A DNA stretch of 64,000 nucleotides from Rhizobium sp. Root708 (GCF_001429725.1 NZ_LMHV01000042.1:308434-372433); one strand, 5' to 3'; counted from the stretch's first letter, positions 36,228 to 45,644 are shown. Notes: generated by a model not told the origin, from the letters alone. Numbers and translations are program-made.

Positions 36228-37400
36228 ATGATACCGTACGGCCGACAGGATATATCGCAAGCCGACATCGATTTCGTGATCGAGGTCCTGAAATCCGATT
36301 TCCTCACGCAGGGGCCGTTGGTTGGTCGTTTCGAAGAGGCTGTTGCGTCTTACTGCGGCACACCTTTCGCGGTGGCACTGAACAGCGCGACCTCTGCGCT
36401 GCATGTGGCCTGTCTGGCGTTGGAGTTGGGCCCGGGTGATGTTCTGTGGACGTCGCCAACGACGTTCGTCGCCAGCGCCAATTGCGCGCTCTATTGCGGG
36501 GCAGGGGTCGACTTCGTCGATATCGACCCGAAGACCTATAACATGAGCGTCGAGCGCCTGGCAGAGAAACTGGCTGAGGCCGAAAAGCTCGGAAAGCTCC
36601 CCAAGGTCGTCGTCCCGGTACATTTGAGTGGTCAGCCGTGCGACATGCCGGCGATCAAGGCCCTTGCTGACCGCTACGGTTTCAAGATCATCGAGGATGC
36701 GTCGCACGCGGTGGGGGCGCGGTATCGCACGGGTGCCGGCGAGAAATTCACGCCGGTCGGCGATTGCCGCTTCAGCGATATCACCGTCTTCAGCTTTCAT
36801 CCCGTCAAGATCGTCACGACGGGCGAGGGAGGCATGGCGTTGACGAAGAACCCGCTGCTCGCCGATCGCCTCCAGCGCTTCCGTAGCCACGGCATCACGA
36901 GCGATCGGGAACAGATGGTGCCGATGCCTGATGACGAGATCTGGAACTACCAGCAGATCCTGCTTGGCTACAACTACCGGCTGACGGACATTCAGGCTGC
37001 ACTCGGCATCAGTCAGATGTCGCGGATCGACGGCTTCATCCGCCAGCGCCACAAGATTGCCGAGCGCTATGACCGCGAGTTCGCCAACCTGTCGATCACG
37101 ACTCCCTGGCAGAGCCCTGACATCTACTCGAGCTATCATCTTTACGTCATTCGCGTCAGGGATCAGGGAATAACGCAGCGCAAGCTCTATGACGGGCTGC
37201 AGGATGCGGGCGTCAACGCTAACCTTCACTACATTCCGGTTTATCGGCAGCCCTACTTCCGCAAGATGGGCTTCGAACGCGGCTATTGCCCCGAGGCCGA
37301 GGCCTATTTTACGCAGGCCGTGAGCATACCCATGTATCCTACTTTGACCGATGACGAGCAGGGGCATGTCATCAATGTCATAGCGAATATGTGCAAATGA
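36228..37400 (+). CDS. pseC: UDP-4-amino-4,6-dideoxy-N-acetyl-L-altrosamine transaminase
   Basis: 390-residue PLP enzyme of the DegT/DnrJ/EryC1 family. IPYGRQDISQADIDFVIEVL at the N-terminus and LNSATSALHVACLAL are typical of PseC. The PLP lysine lies in FSFHPVKIVTTGEGG, and YNYRLTDIQAALG is the family motif. It aminates the 4-keto sugar in the second step of pseudaminic acid synthesis. The ATG at 36228 has AGGA seven or eight bases upstream. The stop overlaps the next start as ATGA. Confidence 0.93.
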   Translation: MIPYGRQDISQADIDFVIEVLKSDFLTQGPLVGRFEEAVASYCGTPFAVALNSATSALHVACLALELGPGDVLWTSPTTFVASANCALYCGAGVDFVDIDPKTYNMSVERLAEKLAEAEKLGKLPKVVVPVHLSGQPCDMPAIKALADRYGFKIIEDASHAVGARYRTGAGEKFTPVGDCRFSDITVFSFHPVKIVTTGEGGMALTKNPLLADRLQRFRSHGITSDREQMVPMPDDEIWNYQQILLGYNYRLTDIQAALGISQMSRIDGFIRQRHKIAERYDREFANLSITTPWQSPDIYSSYHLYVIRVRDQGITQRKLYDGLQDAGVNANLHYIPVYRQPYFRKMGFERGYCPEAEAYFTQAVSIPMYPTLTDDEQGHVINVIANMCK

Positions 37401-38266
37401 AACTGGCGCTTGGGACCGCACAGTTCGGGCTCAACTATGGGATTGCCAACTCGGCCGGTCAGATCAGCGCTACCGAGGCTGTCGCCATTATTGAGCTGGC
37501 GAAGGCCAGCCGAATTGATACCCTGGACACCGCCGCTGCCTACGGCGAGAGCGAAGTCAGTCTCGGAAAAGTGGGCGTTTCGGAGTTCAAGGTTGTCACG
37601 AAGCTGCCTCCGATGCCGCCTGAAGTAGACAAGGCGGATGTCTGGGTTCGCAAGCAGATCGAAGCTTCCCTGGAAAGACTTCGCTTGCGGTCGGTCTATG
37701 GTTACCTATTGCATCGTCCGGAAGAACTCGCGGGTCGACGTGGGGACGCAGTTGCCTCCGCTCTCCAAGAAGCCAGGCAGGATGGGCTCGTATCCCGCAT
37801 CGGTATCTCCATCTACGACCCCGAACAGATTGACCTTGTTTCGCACCGCTTGGATATAGGCCTAGTCCAGGCGCCGCTGAACCTGCTGGACAGGCGTATT
37901 GTCGATAGCGGCAAGGCCAAACAGCTCTTTGAGCGCGGAATAGAACTGCATACGCGTTCGGCATTCCTGCAGGGACTTCTTCTCTTCGAACGCGATGCGC
38001 TTCCTCCTGCCTTCAAAAGGTGGAGCGCACTCTTTGATCGCTGGTACGACTGGCTCGATGCCGAACAGGTGGCAGCAACGAAAGCCAGCCTTGATTTTGC
38101 CTGCTCTTTTTCAGAAGTTCATCGTGTCGTGGTTGGCATCGATGCGCAAAGGCAACTCTCGATGCTCGTTGCAGGACTGACGAAGCCTGGCGTCAATGCC
38201 GCTTGGCCGGATCTCCAAACGACGGACGTTGATCTTATCAATCCGGCCAGATGGAAGCTCACTTGA
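37397..38266 (+). CDS. Aldo/keto reductase family protein
   Basis: 289 residues forming a TIM barrel. KLALGTAQFGLNYGIANSAG binds the cofactor side, and IDTLDTAAAYGESEVSLGKV has the catalytic Asp and Tyr (DTAAAY), with the conserved His in YLLHRPEEL. The NADPH-binding C-terminus is atypical. Such reductases recur in nonulosonic acid and capsule loci without a fixed role. The ATG at 37397 overlaps the pseC stop; the preceding in-frame GTG at 37391 is less likely. Confidence 0.82.
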   Translation: MKLALGTAQFGLNYGIANSAGQISATEAVAIIELAKASRIDTLDTAAAYGESEVSLGKVGVSEFKVVTKLPPMPPEVDKADVWVRKQIEASLERLRLRSVYGYLLHRPEELAGRRGDAVASALQEARQDGLVSRIGISIYDPEQIDLVSHRLDIGLVQAPLNLLDRRIVDSGKAKQLFERGIELHTRSAFLQGLLLFERDALPPAFKRWSALFDRWYDWLDAEQVAATKASLDFACSFSEVHRVVVGIDAQRQLSMLVAGLTKPGVNAAWPDLQTTDVDLINPARWKLT

Positions 38267-40296
38267 CCCGAAAAATCGTCGCTATCGTCCAGGCCCGCAT
38301 GGGCTCGAAACGTCTGCCGAACAAGGTGATGAAGTCGATCGGCGGAACACCCATGATCGGACTGCTTCTTGAACGGCTCGACCGCGCGCGAAACGTCGAC
38401 AGCATCGTGATTGCGACGTCGGATGACCCGCGCAACGATCCGCTTGACGCCTACGTCTCTGAACTCGGTTTTACGGTGTTCCGTGGCAGTGAGAATGACG
38501 TACTTGATCGATACTATCGAGCAGCTACGGCCGTCGGCGCCACGGATGTAGCCCGTATCACCGGCGATTGCCCTTTCGTCGATCCGGCTCTCGTCGATGA
38601 ATATGCTACCGCCTACATAGCCAGCGGCAGTGATTACCTATCGAACGTTGCTCCCCCTACGTATGCCGACGGACTGGATATCGAAATCTTTTCCTTTGCG
38701 GCGCTTGAGCGGGCATGGCGCGAGGCTCCGAAAGGTCCGGAGCGCGAGCATGTGACCCCCTACATCAGGGAGTCCGGCAAGTTCACCACGGTGAACAAGG
38801 TGGGGGATGTCGACTTCTCCGACAGTCGATGGACCGTCGATACCCCGGAAGACTTCGAGGTAGCGAGCGCGGTTTTCCGCCACTTCCATCCGCGGACGGA
38901 TTTTCGGTGGCAGCAGATCCTTGAACTCAGCAAGGAGAGGCCCGAACTATTCGCTGCAAATAACGCGATCCTGCGAAATGAGGGAATGAAGATGGGCACT
39001 GGCCAAAAACTCTGGCAACGCGCAAAGCGGGTTATTCCCGGTGGCAACATGTTGCTCTCCAAGCGCGCGGAGATGTTTCTGCCAGACCAATGGCCGGCCT
39101 ATTTTTCCAAATCGAAGGGTTGCAGGGTTTGGGACCTCGATGGCAACGAGTACATTGACATGTCTCTCATGGGCGTCGGTACAAATACGCTCGGATACGG
39201 CCATCCGGAGGTAGACGAGGCAGTACTGAGTACGGTGCGCGACGGCAACATGTCGACACTCAATTGTCCGGAAGAAGTTTACCTTGCCGAGAAGCTGATC
39301 GAAATCAATCCGTGGGCCGAAATGGTGCGTTTCGCCCGTTCCGGGGGAGAAGCGAACGCGATCGCAATCCGCATAGCGCGTGCCGCGAGCGGGCGAGACA
39401 AGGTTGCGGTTTGTGGCTATCACGGTTGGCACGACTGGTATCTTTCGGCAAACCTCGGCGAGGACGAGAGCCTCGCGGGTCATTTGCTGCCAGGCCTTGA
39501 GCCGCGCGGTGTTCCCCGCAGTTTGCGCGGAACCGTTTATCCGTTCAATTACAACGATTTCCAGGCGCTGGAGGCATTGACGAGCGCCCATGACATCGGC
39601 GTCATCAAGATGGAAGTCGTGCGCAACAAGGGGCCGGAGGATAATTTCCTGCAGAAGGTCCGGGATCTAGCGACGCGCAAGGGTATCGTCCTTATTTTCG
39701 ACGAATGCACTTCGGGCTTCCGAGAGACCTTCGGCGGCCTCTACAAGAAGTATGGCGTTGAGCCCGATATGGCGGTGTTCGGCAAGACGCTAGGCAACGG
39801 TTATGCGGTTACCGCTACGGTTGGTCGTGCTGAGGTTATGGAAGCGGCGCAGTCGACGTTCATTTCCTCGACTTTCTGGACCGAACGGGTCGGGTCTGCC
39901 GCAGCGCTCAAGACGCTCGAGGTCATGGAACGCGAACGGTCGTGGGAGACGATCACCACGATTGGTGGCCAGGTGACGATGCGTTGGGAGACGCTTGCGA
40001 AGAAGCATGGCGTTTCAATCACGACGGCGGGCCTGCCTTCGTTGAGCACATACGCATTCAACAGCCCCAACGCTTTGGCCTACAAGACCTTCGTAACGCA
40101 AGAGATGCTGGCAAAGGGCTACCTTGCGTCCACCAACTTTTACGCCTGTGTCGAACATAGACCAGAATTGATCGACGGTTACTTCGAGGCTCTCGATCCT
40201 ATCTTCGCGACGATCAGAGAATGCGAGGACGGGCGCGACATAATGGGCCTTCTGAATGGTCCTGTTTGCCATGCAGGCTTCCGGAGGCTCAACTGA
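38263..40296 (+). CDS. SpsF-like cytidylyltransferase fused to class III aminotransferase
   Basis: About 677 residues, two domains. Residues ~1-240 are an SpsF/CMP-Kdo-synthetase-like nucleotidyltransferase (AIVQARMGSKRLPNKVM; RITGDCPFVDP). From ~245 to the end is a class III PLP aminotransferase related to glutamate-1-semialdehyde aminomutase (RFARSGGEANAIAIRIAR; LIFDECTSGFR; PLP lysine in VFGKTLGNGYA). The TTG at 38263 is preferred: GGAAG lies five bases upstream and it overlaps the upstream stop as TTGA. The ATG at 38251 would add four residues. The fusion suggests one enzyme that aminates and activates a sugar-like acid, or two steps held together. Exact substrate unknown. Confidence 0.85.
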   Translation: MTRKIVAIVQARMGSKRLPNKVMKSIGGTPMIGLLLERLDRARNVDSIVIATSDDPRNDPLDAYVSELGFTVFRGSENDVLDRYYRAATAVGATDVARITGDCPFVDPALVDEYATAYIASGSDYLSNVAPPTYADGLDIEIFSFAALERAWREAPKGPEREHVTPYIRESGKFTTVNKVGDVDFSDSRWTVDTPEDFEVASAVFRHFHPRTDFRWQQILELSKERPELFAANNAILRNEGMKMGTGQKLWQRAKRVIPGGNMLLSKRAEMFLPDQWPAYFSKSKGCRVWDLDGNEYIDMSLMGVGTNTLGYGHPEVDEAVLSTVRDGNMSTLNCPEEVYLAEKLIEINPWAEMVRFARSGGEANAIAIRIARAASGRDKVAVCGYHGWHDWYLSANLGEDESLAGHLLPGLEPRGVPRSLRGTVYPFNYNDFQALEALTSAHDIGVIKMEVVRNKGPEDNFLQKVRDLATRKGIVLIFDECTSGFRETFGGLYKKYGVEPDMAVFGKTLGNGYAVTATVGRAEVMEAAQSTFISSTFWTERVGSAAALKTLEVMERERSWETITTIGGQVTMRWETLAKKHGVSITTAGLPSLSTYAFNSPNALAYKTFVTQEMLAKGYLASTNFYACVEHRPELIDGYFEALDPIFATIRECEDGRDIMGLLNGPVCHAGFRRLN

Positions 40297-40315
40297 CGGT
40301 GGAAGGCAGTCTGCT

Positions 40316-41953
40316 GTGACGCAGGGTGATGTAAAGCGCCGACAAGTCCTATTCCGAGCCGACGCTTCGGAAACGATGGGGGCAGGGCATATCATGCGCT
40401 GCCTGACGCTTGCGGACGCCCTTGCCGTAGAATTCATCGACTGCGTATTTGTATGCCGATCCATTCCCTCGAGCCTAGCTCGCAGGATCGAGGCATCAGG
40501 TCACGGCGTGATAGTCATTCAGGCGAGCTTTGGTGTGCCGGATGTTCTGACCGAGGCGATCTGGTCGGTAGAAATGCAGGAGGAAGACGCGCGACATTGT
40601 CTTGACGCTGTCGCGGGGCAAGTGTTCGATTGGGTCGTTGTCGATCACTACGGCCTCGACGGGAATTGGCAGGCGGTCGCCCGCAGTCGAATACCGCGCA
40701 TAATGGTCATCGATGATCTCGCTAACCGCGTCCATGATTGCGATCTGCTTCTCGATCAAAATCTGGGGCGCAAGCCCTTTGATTATGAAGGCCTTGTTCC
40801 ACCGAGCGCGCGGGTATTGGCCGGTACTGAATTTGCGCTTCTGCGCCCGCAGTTCGCAGCCGCTCGCGCAGCGCGTTTGAGTAAGCGGGAAAGTCTGTCT
40901 TTCTCGCGCCTTCTGATTTCGCTCGGCGGCAGCGATCCGCAGAACTTGACCGGCCGGCTATTGAGCATGCTTGATGAAATGCAGTTGCCGGAAACGCTTC
41001 GAATCACGGTCGTACTTGGTGCGCTCGCACGTTTTGCCGACGATGTTCGCGAAGCGGCGCTAAAGGCCAGAAGGCCCACCGAGGTACTGGTTGATGTCAA
41101 CGACATGGCCGGATTGATGGCAGAGTGTGATGTTGCCATCGGTGCCGCGGGAACAACGGCCTGGGAACGGTGCTGCGTCGGACTTCCAAGTATTGTGCTC
41201 GTGGTGGCCGAGAATCAGAGGCCAGGCGCGCTTGCATTGGCCGAGGCGGGATGTGCACTTGTCGCCTTTCCGGACACACCTACCGGCCTCAGGGTTGAAC
41301 TCGACGACGCGTTTCGGGAGTTGCTGTCGGGAGGGCGAGAGGCCATCTCGCGCAATATTGAGAATCTGGGCATTGATGGTTTCGGCGCCCCGCGCGTGGC
41401 AGGAGCCCTCGCACAGGTCGAAGCCACCATGTTGGTTGGAAGGTTGCGCCGTGTTGGCGAGGCGGATCTTGATCTGTTGCTCGAATGGCGCAACGACGAT
41501 GCGATCAGAATGTCGATGCTCACACAGGATGTCATTGATCCGGAGGATCACCAAGCTTGGTTCGACAAAGCTGCAATGAGCGCGGATCGGCGGCTGTTGA
41601 TTTTCGAGCGCGGAGGCGAACCATCAGGTTTTGTCAATTTCAGGATAGATCCCGCAAATCGAACCGCGACCTGGGGCTTTTACAAAGCGCCGGCTGCCGC
41701 ACGCGGAACGGGCCGTCTGCTGGGCAAGGCTGCACTGGACTACGCTTTTGGCCAGCTTGGTCTACACAAGGTCTGGGCCGAAGTTCTGCCGTCCAATGAG
41801 GCGTCGAACAGGATGCATGTCTCGCTTGGCTTCAGGCAGGAGGGGAAGCTCCGCGAAGCCTACAAGATCGGTGGCAGCTATATTGATGTCGTGTACTATG
41901 GCCTGCTTGAGCAAGACTGGAATGACTATGTTGAAAACGAATACAAACACTAA
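40316..41953 (+). CDS. pseG: PseG-PseH fusion: UDP-sugar hydrolase plus N-acetyltransferase
   Basis: About 545 residues. Residues ~10-370 match PseG, the GT-B-like hydrolase that releases UDP from UDP-2,4-diacetamido-2,4,6-trideoxy-L-altrose (VLFRADASETMGAGHIMRCL with the catalytic-loop His; LLISLGGSDPQN; IGAAGTTAWERCCVGLPSI). From ~385 a GNAT domain like PseH follows (LLLEWRNDDAIRMSM; GTGRLLGKAALDYAF; NEASNRMHVSLGFRQEGKLR). It should do both the acetyl transfer and the hydrolysis of the Pse pathway. The frame is open from 40256; the GTG at 40316 with GGAAGG nine bases upstream is preferred because it starts after the previous stop. Confidence 0.9.
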   Translation: MTQGDVKRRQVLFRADASETMGAGHIMRCLTLADALAVEFIDCVFVCRSIPSSLARRIEASGHGVIVIQASFGVPDVLTEAIWSVEMQEEDARHCLDAVAGQVFDWVVVDHYGLDGNWQAVARSRIPRIMVIDDLANRVHDCDLLLDQNLGRKPFDYEGLVPPSARVLAGTEFALLRPQFAAARAARLSKRESLSFSRLLISLGGSDPQNLTGRLLSMLDEMQLPETLRITVVLGALARFADDVREAALKARRPTEVLVDVNDMAGLMAECDVAIGAAGTTAWERCCVGLPSIVLVVAENQRPGALALAEAGCALVAFPDTPTGLRVELDDAFRELLSGGREAISRNIENLGIDGFGAPRVAGALAQVEATMLVGRLRRVGEADLDLLLEWRNDDAIRMSMLTQDVIDPEDHQAWFDKAAMSADRRLLIFERGGEPSGFVNFRIDPANRTATWGFYKAPAAARGTGRLLGKAALDYAFGQLGLHKVWAEVLPSNEASNRMHVSLGFRQEGKLREAYKIGGSYIDVVYYGLLEQDWNDYVENEYKH

Positions 41954-42992
41954 TATCGAAATTGCGGGCCGTGGCATTGGAAACGGCTTCTCCCCCTTCG
42001 TCATTGCTGAGCTCTCGGCCAATCACAACGGCCGGCTCGATGTTGCCATGCGGATCGTTGAGGAGGCTAAAAAGGCGGGCGCGGATGCCGTAAAGATCCA
42101 GACCTATCGTCCGGACACGATCACCCTTGATAGCAATGCCGACGCCTTTCAGATCCACGGCGGACTTTGGGATGGCCGGACGCTTTATGAGCTATACGAA
42201 GAAGCTCATATGCCTTGGGAATGGCACAAGCCGCTTTTCGACCACGCGAAGAAGGTCGGAATCACCATTTTTTCGTCACCCTTTGACAAGACCGCAATCG
42301 ACCTCCTGGAAGACCTGAATGCACCAGCCTACAAGATCGCTTCCTTTGAGGCGATCGATCATGCGCTGATCCGCTATGCTGCATCGACGGGTAAGCCGAT
42401 GATTATCTCGACAGGGATGGCGGACGATGAGGAAATTGAAGAGGCGATCGAGGCGGCGAGGTCGGGTGGCTGCCGGGAACTTGCCATTCTGCACTGCGTC
42501 TCCGGATATCCCGCGCCACCTGAAGATTACAATCTTCGAACGATCCCCGACATGATTTCGCGCTTTGGCGTGGTCACCGGTCTCTCGGATCACACACTCG
42601 ACAATACGACCGCAATCGCAAGCGTCGCGCTTGGCGCGTCCATCATCGAGAAGCACTTCACGCTAGACCGCAACGGCGGCGGTCCCGATGACAGCTTCTC
42701 TCTGGAACCGGGCGAGATGAAGGCGCTGTGCGACGGAGCACGCACCGCCTGGCAGGCAATCGGCAACGTGGATTATGGCCGCAAGTCCAGCGAACAGGGC
42801 AATGTGCAGTTTCGCCGTTCACTCTATTTCGTCAGGGACATGCAGGCAGGCGAGACGATCACCGAGGACAGTATCCGGAGTGTTCGTCCCGGTTACGGGC
42901 TTGCGCCCAAGCACTTGGACAGCCTTGTCGGTCGCAGGCTCAAGGCGGACGTCGTTTTTGCGACGCCCGTCTCCTGGGATGTTGTCGAATAG
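41928..42992 (+). CDS. pseI: Pseudaminic acid synthase
   Basis: 354 residues. A NeuB-type TIM barrel (FVIAELSANHNGRLDVAMRI; AVKIQTYRPDTITL; YKIASFEAIDHALI; GASIIEKHFTLDR) is followed by a C-terminal SAF antifreeze-like domain (RSLYFVRDMQAGE; GYGLAPKHLDSLVGR). It condenses 2,4-diacetamido-2,4,6-trideoxy-L-altrose with PEP to give pseudaminic acid. TYRPDTITL and the SANHNG form favour PseI over NeuB or LegI. The ATG at 41928 overlaps the end of pseG-pseH by 26 bases. Confidence 0.93.
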   Translation: MLKTNTNTNIEIAGRGIGNGFSPFVIAELSANHNGRLDVAMRIVEEAKKAGADAVKIQTYRPDTITLDSNADAFQIHGGLWDGRTLYELYEEAHMPWEWHKPLFDHAKKVGITIFSSPFDKTAIDLLEDLNAPAYKIASFEAIDHALIRYAASTGKPMIISTGMADDEEIEEAIEAARSGGCRELAILHCVSGYPAPPEDYNLRTIPDMISRFGVVTGLSDHTLDNTTAIASVALGASIIEKHFTLDRNGGGPDDSFSLEPGEMKALCDGARTAWQAIGNVDYGRKSSEQGNVQFRRSLYFVRDMQAGETITEDSIRSVRPGYGLAPKHLDSLVGRRLKADVVFATPVSWDVVE

Positions 42993-43037
42993 AGCAAGCA
43001 ACGCGCCGAGTTTTCTGGCGTCGACCGAAAGGCAGAC

Positions 43038-43772
43038 ATGAAGATCGTTTCGACAATTGAAGCGCGCATGACTTCGAGCAGGCTGCCGGGCAAGCCGCTT
43101 CTGGACGCCGCGGGACGGCCGATGCTGGAGCATCTTGTGCGCCGCCTGAAGGCTGTTCCCTCGATAGACGACATCGTGCTTGCGACGACCGTGAACGCGG
43201 CTGACCAACCGCTAGTCGATCTTGCCGCTGAACTGGGGATCAAGGCGTTTCGTGGATCGGAGGACGACGTGATGCTGCGTGTCATCGAGGCGGCTCGGTC
43301 AGCAGATGCCGATGTCATCGTCGAGATTACCGGCGACTGCCCGGTCATAGATCCAGAAATCATCGAGCAGGCTATTCGCATGTTCAAGGCGCACCAGGCG
43401 GACTATGTTAGCAACGCGGTCATTCGAAGCTATCCGGACGGCATGGATGTGCAAGTCTTCGCGCTCGATACATTGATCAAATCGGCAACGATGACGGATT
43501 CGGCACTCGACCACGAGCACGTCACTCTGCACATTCGCGACAATCCGGAGATCTTCTCGCAGATCCATCTTGTCGCGCCGCCAGAGCAGACGTGGCCGGA
43601 GCTTGGTCTGACGCTGGACGAAAAAAGCGATTACGTCCTGCTGAAGAACCTCATCGAGCATTTCGACGCATCCAACCCGTTGTTCTCTTGCCTCGATGCG
43701 GTCCGCTATCTGCGTGCGAATCCCGATCTTCTCGACCTCAACAGGGATGTTGTCCGGAAGGGGAATACGTGA
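43038..43772 (+). CDS. SpsF-like cytidylyltransferase (candidate CMP-Pse synthetase)
   Basis: 244 residues related to SpsF/CMP-Kdo synthetase. VSTIEARMTSSRLPGKPLLD is the nucleotide-binding loop, VEITGDCPVIDPEII holds the acidic metal site, and LDHEHVTLHIRDNPE follows. It is paralogous to the N-terminal domain of the fusion at 38263. Coming straight after pseI and with no classical PseF in this part of the locus, it is the best candidate to form CMP-pseudaminic acid; this is inference from position. The ATG at 43038 follows GGCAGAC. Confidence 0.83.
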   Translation: MKIVSTIEARMTSSRLPGKPLLDAAGRPMLEHLVRRLKAVPSIDDIVLATTVNAADQPLVDLAAELGIKAFRGSEDDVMLRVIEAARSADADVIVEITGDCPVIDPEIIEQAIRMFKAHQADYVSNAVIRSYPDGMDVQVFALDTLIKSATMTDSALDHEHVTLHIRDNPEIFSQIHLVAPPEQTWPELGLTLDEKSDYVLLKNLIEHFDASNPLFSCLDAVRYLRANPDLLDLNRDVVRKGNT

Positions 43773-44668
43773 CCGTCGCACTGGTCTCCCACGATGCAGG
43801 CGGAGCCGAGATACTGAGCAGCTGGGCGTTGCGCAGCCCGGAGCCATGCATTCTGGTTGCCGATGGCCCCGCTGGTTCCATTTTTCGGCGCAAATGCCCA
43901 GAGCTTCTGTCGGTCACGCTGCGTGAAGCTGTCACGGCAGCCGACTGGCTGCTCTGCGGCTCAGGCTGGCAGTCTGGGCTCGAGCGCGAAGCGATACGTG
44001 CCGGACGCGCGGCTGGCAAGAAGACCGTGACCTTCCTCGATCACTGGGTGAATTATCGCCAGCGTTTTGAAGAAAATGGGAAGTTGATCCTGCCGGACGA
44101 AATACGGGTCGGCGACATCGATGCGCTGCGCATAGCCAAGGCGACCTTCCCCGACCACCCTATCGAGTTGGAAGATAATCCGTACCTCCTCGATCTCCGT
44201 GACCAGATCGCAGCTGTCGCCGCTTCGCAGCAGACGCAGGCCGGCTCTGGCGCTATCTTGTATGTTTGCGAGCCCATCGCCGACCACGCTGAACAGGCCC
44301 ATGGTGATGCCAGATATTTCGGCTACACCGAGCACGATGCTCTTCGCTTCTTCCTGGATAACGCAAGCCTTCTGGACAACCATGGGCGACACATTCTTAT
44401 CCGCCCACACCCTTCAGAGAAGGCAGAAAAATATGCCTGGGCGAAGGAAGTCACTCAACAGCCGATTTCTTTTGGCGGTGACGGGACGCTGCTGGAGGAG
44501 ACGCTTGGTGCCGACATCGTCGTGGGATGTGAGTCGATGGCGCTGATTGTCGGCTTGCTTGCCGGGAAGCGTGTGGTTTCGTCCATTCCTCCAGGTGGGC
44601 GAACATGCCAGTTGCCTCATGGGGGCATCGAACACCTCGCGATCCTGGAGGCTGCTGCCCGTGGTTGA
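43769..44668 (+). CDS. Putative GT-B-like glycan protein with HP motif
   Basis: 299 residues, no family firmly recognised. ALVSHDAGGAEILSSWAL at the N-terminus and LIRPHPSEKAEKYAW plus DIVVGCESMALIVGLLAGKR near the C-terminus resemble the nucleotide-binding half of GT-B enzymes such as capsule and sialic-acid transferases, which use HP and S/T-rich motifs. The GTG at 43769 overlaps the previous stop as GTGA with GGGGA five bases upstream. Cytosolic. Candidate nonulosonic acid or other sugar transferase. Confidence 0.6.
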   Translation: MTVALVSHDAGGAEILSSWALRSPEPCILVADGPAGSIFRRKCPELLSVTLREAVTAADWLLCGSGWQSGLEREAIRAGRAAGKKTVTFLDHWVNYRQRFEENGKLILPDEIRVGDIDALRIAKATFPDHPIELEDNPYLLDLRDQIAAVAASQQTQAGSGAILYVCEPIADHAEQAHGDARYFGYTEHDALRFFLDNASLLDNHGRHILIRPHPSEKAEKYAWAKEVTQQPISFGGDGTLLEETLGADIVVGCESMALIVGLLAGKRVVSSIPPGGRTCQLPHGGIEHLAILEAAARG

Positions 44669-45644
44669 AGCCAAGCGCTGCCTCATTATCGGACTGGGCC
44701 AGATTGGGGCGGGCTATGATATCGACTCCGGACCCGACGGCGGCATCTACACCCATGCACGCTCGATCGCGCTGCATCCGTCGTTTGAACTCGTTGGCGG
44801 AGTGGATCCGCTTGAATCACAACGCCAACGCTTTCAGGTAAGATATGGCGTAGAGGCCTTTGAGAGTATCGGGCTCGCAATGCGTAGCCTACAACCGGAG
44901 ATCGTCGTGATCGCGACACCCGCCGAGTTGCACTTGCGCCACGTGGAGCAGGTGCTCGCGGTCAACACCCCCGAGATCATCATCTGCGAGAAGCCGCTCG
45001 CTCTTTCGGAAGCTCAAGGCGCTGAGTTGGTGCGCCGTTGCGAAGAGGCGGGCGTGGCTCTCTTCGTCAATTTCATCAGGCGATCGGAACCCGGAGCGAT
45101 CGAAGTTCGCCGTCGCATCGAGGCAGGCGAGATCGCCGCGCCGCTCAAAGGCTCCTTCTGGTACTCGAAAGGCCTGTTCAACAACGGCTCGCATTTCATC
45201 AACTTGCTGCAGTATTGGCTGGGTGCGATCAAGGAACATGCGGTTCTCGACGAGGGACGTCACTGGGCTGGATGCGATCCGGAGCCGGATGTTCGTATTG
45301 TGTTCGACCGCGGATCCGTGGTCGTTCAAGCCGCCTGGGAAGAAGCCTTCTCGTTCTATGGAGGGGAGCTCCTCAGCCACTCTGGCCGGTTGGCTTACCG
45401 TAACGGCGGCAGTCTGATCGAGTGGCAAGGCCTTAGCCGCGACGAGAACTTTACCGGCTACAGTGTGCTTTCGGCCCAGGTGGAGAACATCCACAATGAT
45501 ATGGACAGGTACCAATGGCATGTGTACGAACAGCTCTCGCATTTTCTTGCCGACGAGCCTTCTGAACTATGCAGTGGCCGCGAGGCATTGGCGACGTTGA
45601 GGGTCGTTGCGGCGATAGCCGGACGCTACAGGAATGAAATCTGA
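44661..45644 (+). CDS. Gfo/Idh/MocA family NAD(P)-dependent oxidoreductase
   Basis: About 327 residues. CLIIGLGQIGAGYDIDSGPD is the Rossmann loop, and IIICEKPLALSEAQGAELVR carries the EKP motif of the family; a YSKGLFNNGSHFINLLQYW segment holds the substrate-side His. It probably oxidises a sugar hydroxyl to a ketone. It is directly followed by a DegT aminotransferase, so the pair could build an amino group on a nucleotide sugar. The GTG at 44661 overlaps the previous gene by 8 bases and has GGAGG upstream. Confidence 0.85.
   Translation: MVEAKRCLIIGLGQIGAGYDIDSGPDGGIYTHARSIALHPSFELVGGVDPLESQRQRFQVRYGVEAFESIGLAMRSLQPEIVVIATPAELHLRHVEQVLAVNTPEIIICEKPLALSEAQGAELVRRCEEAGVALFVNFIRRSEPGAIEVRRRIEAGEIAAPLKGSFWYSKGLFNNGSHFINLLQYWLGAIKEHAVLDEGRHWAGCDPEPDVRIVFDRGSVVVQAAWEEAFSFYGGELLSHSGRLAYRNGGSLIEWQGLSRDENFTGYSVLSAQVENIHNDMDRYQWHVYEQLSHFLADEPSELCSGREALATLRVVAAIAGRYRNEI

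Noticed and set aside
36126..37421. Minus-strand open frame opposite pseC
   Set aside because: Antisense to a clear PLP aminotransferase.
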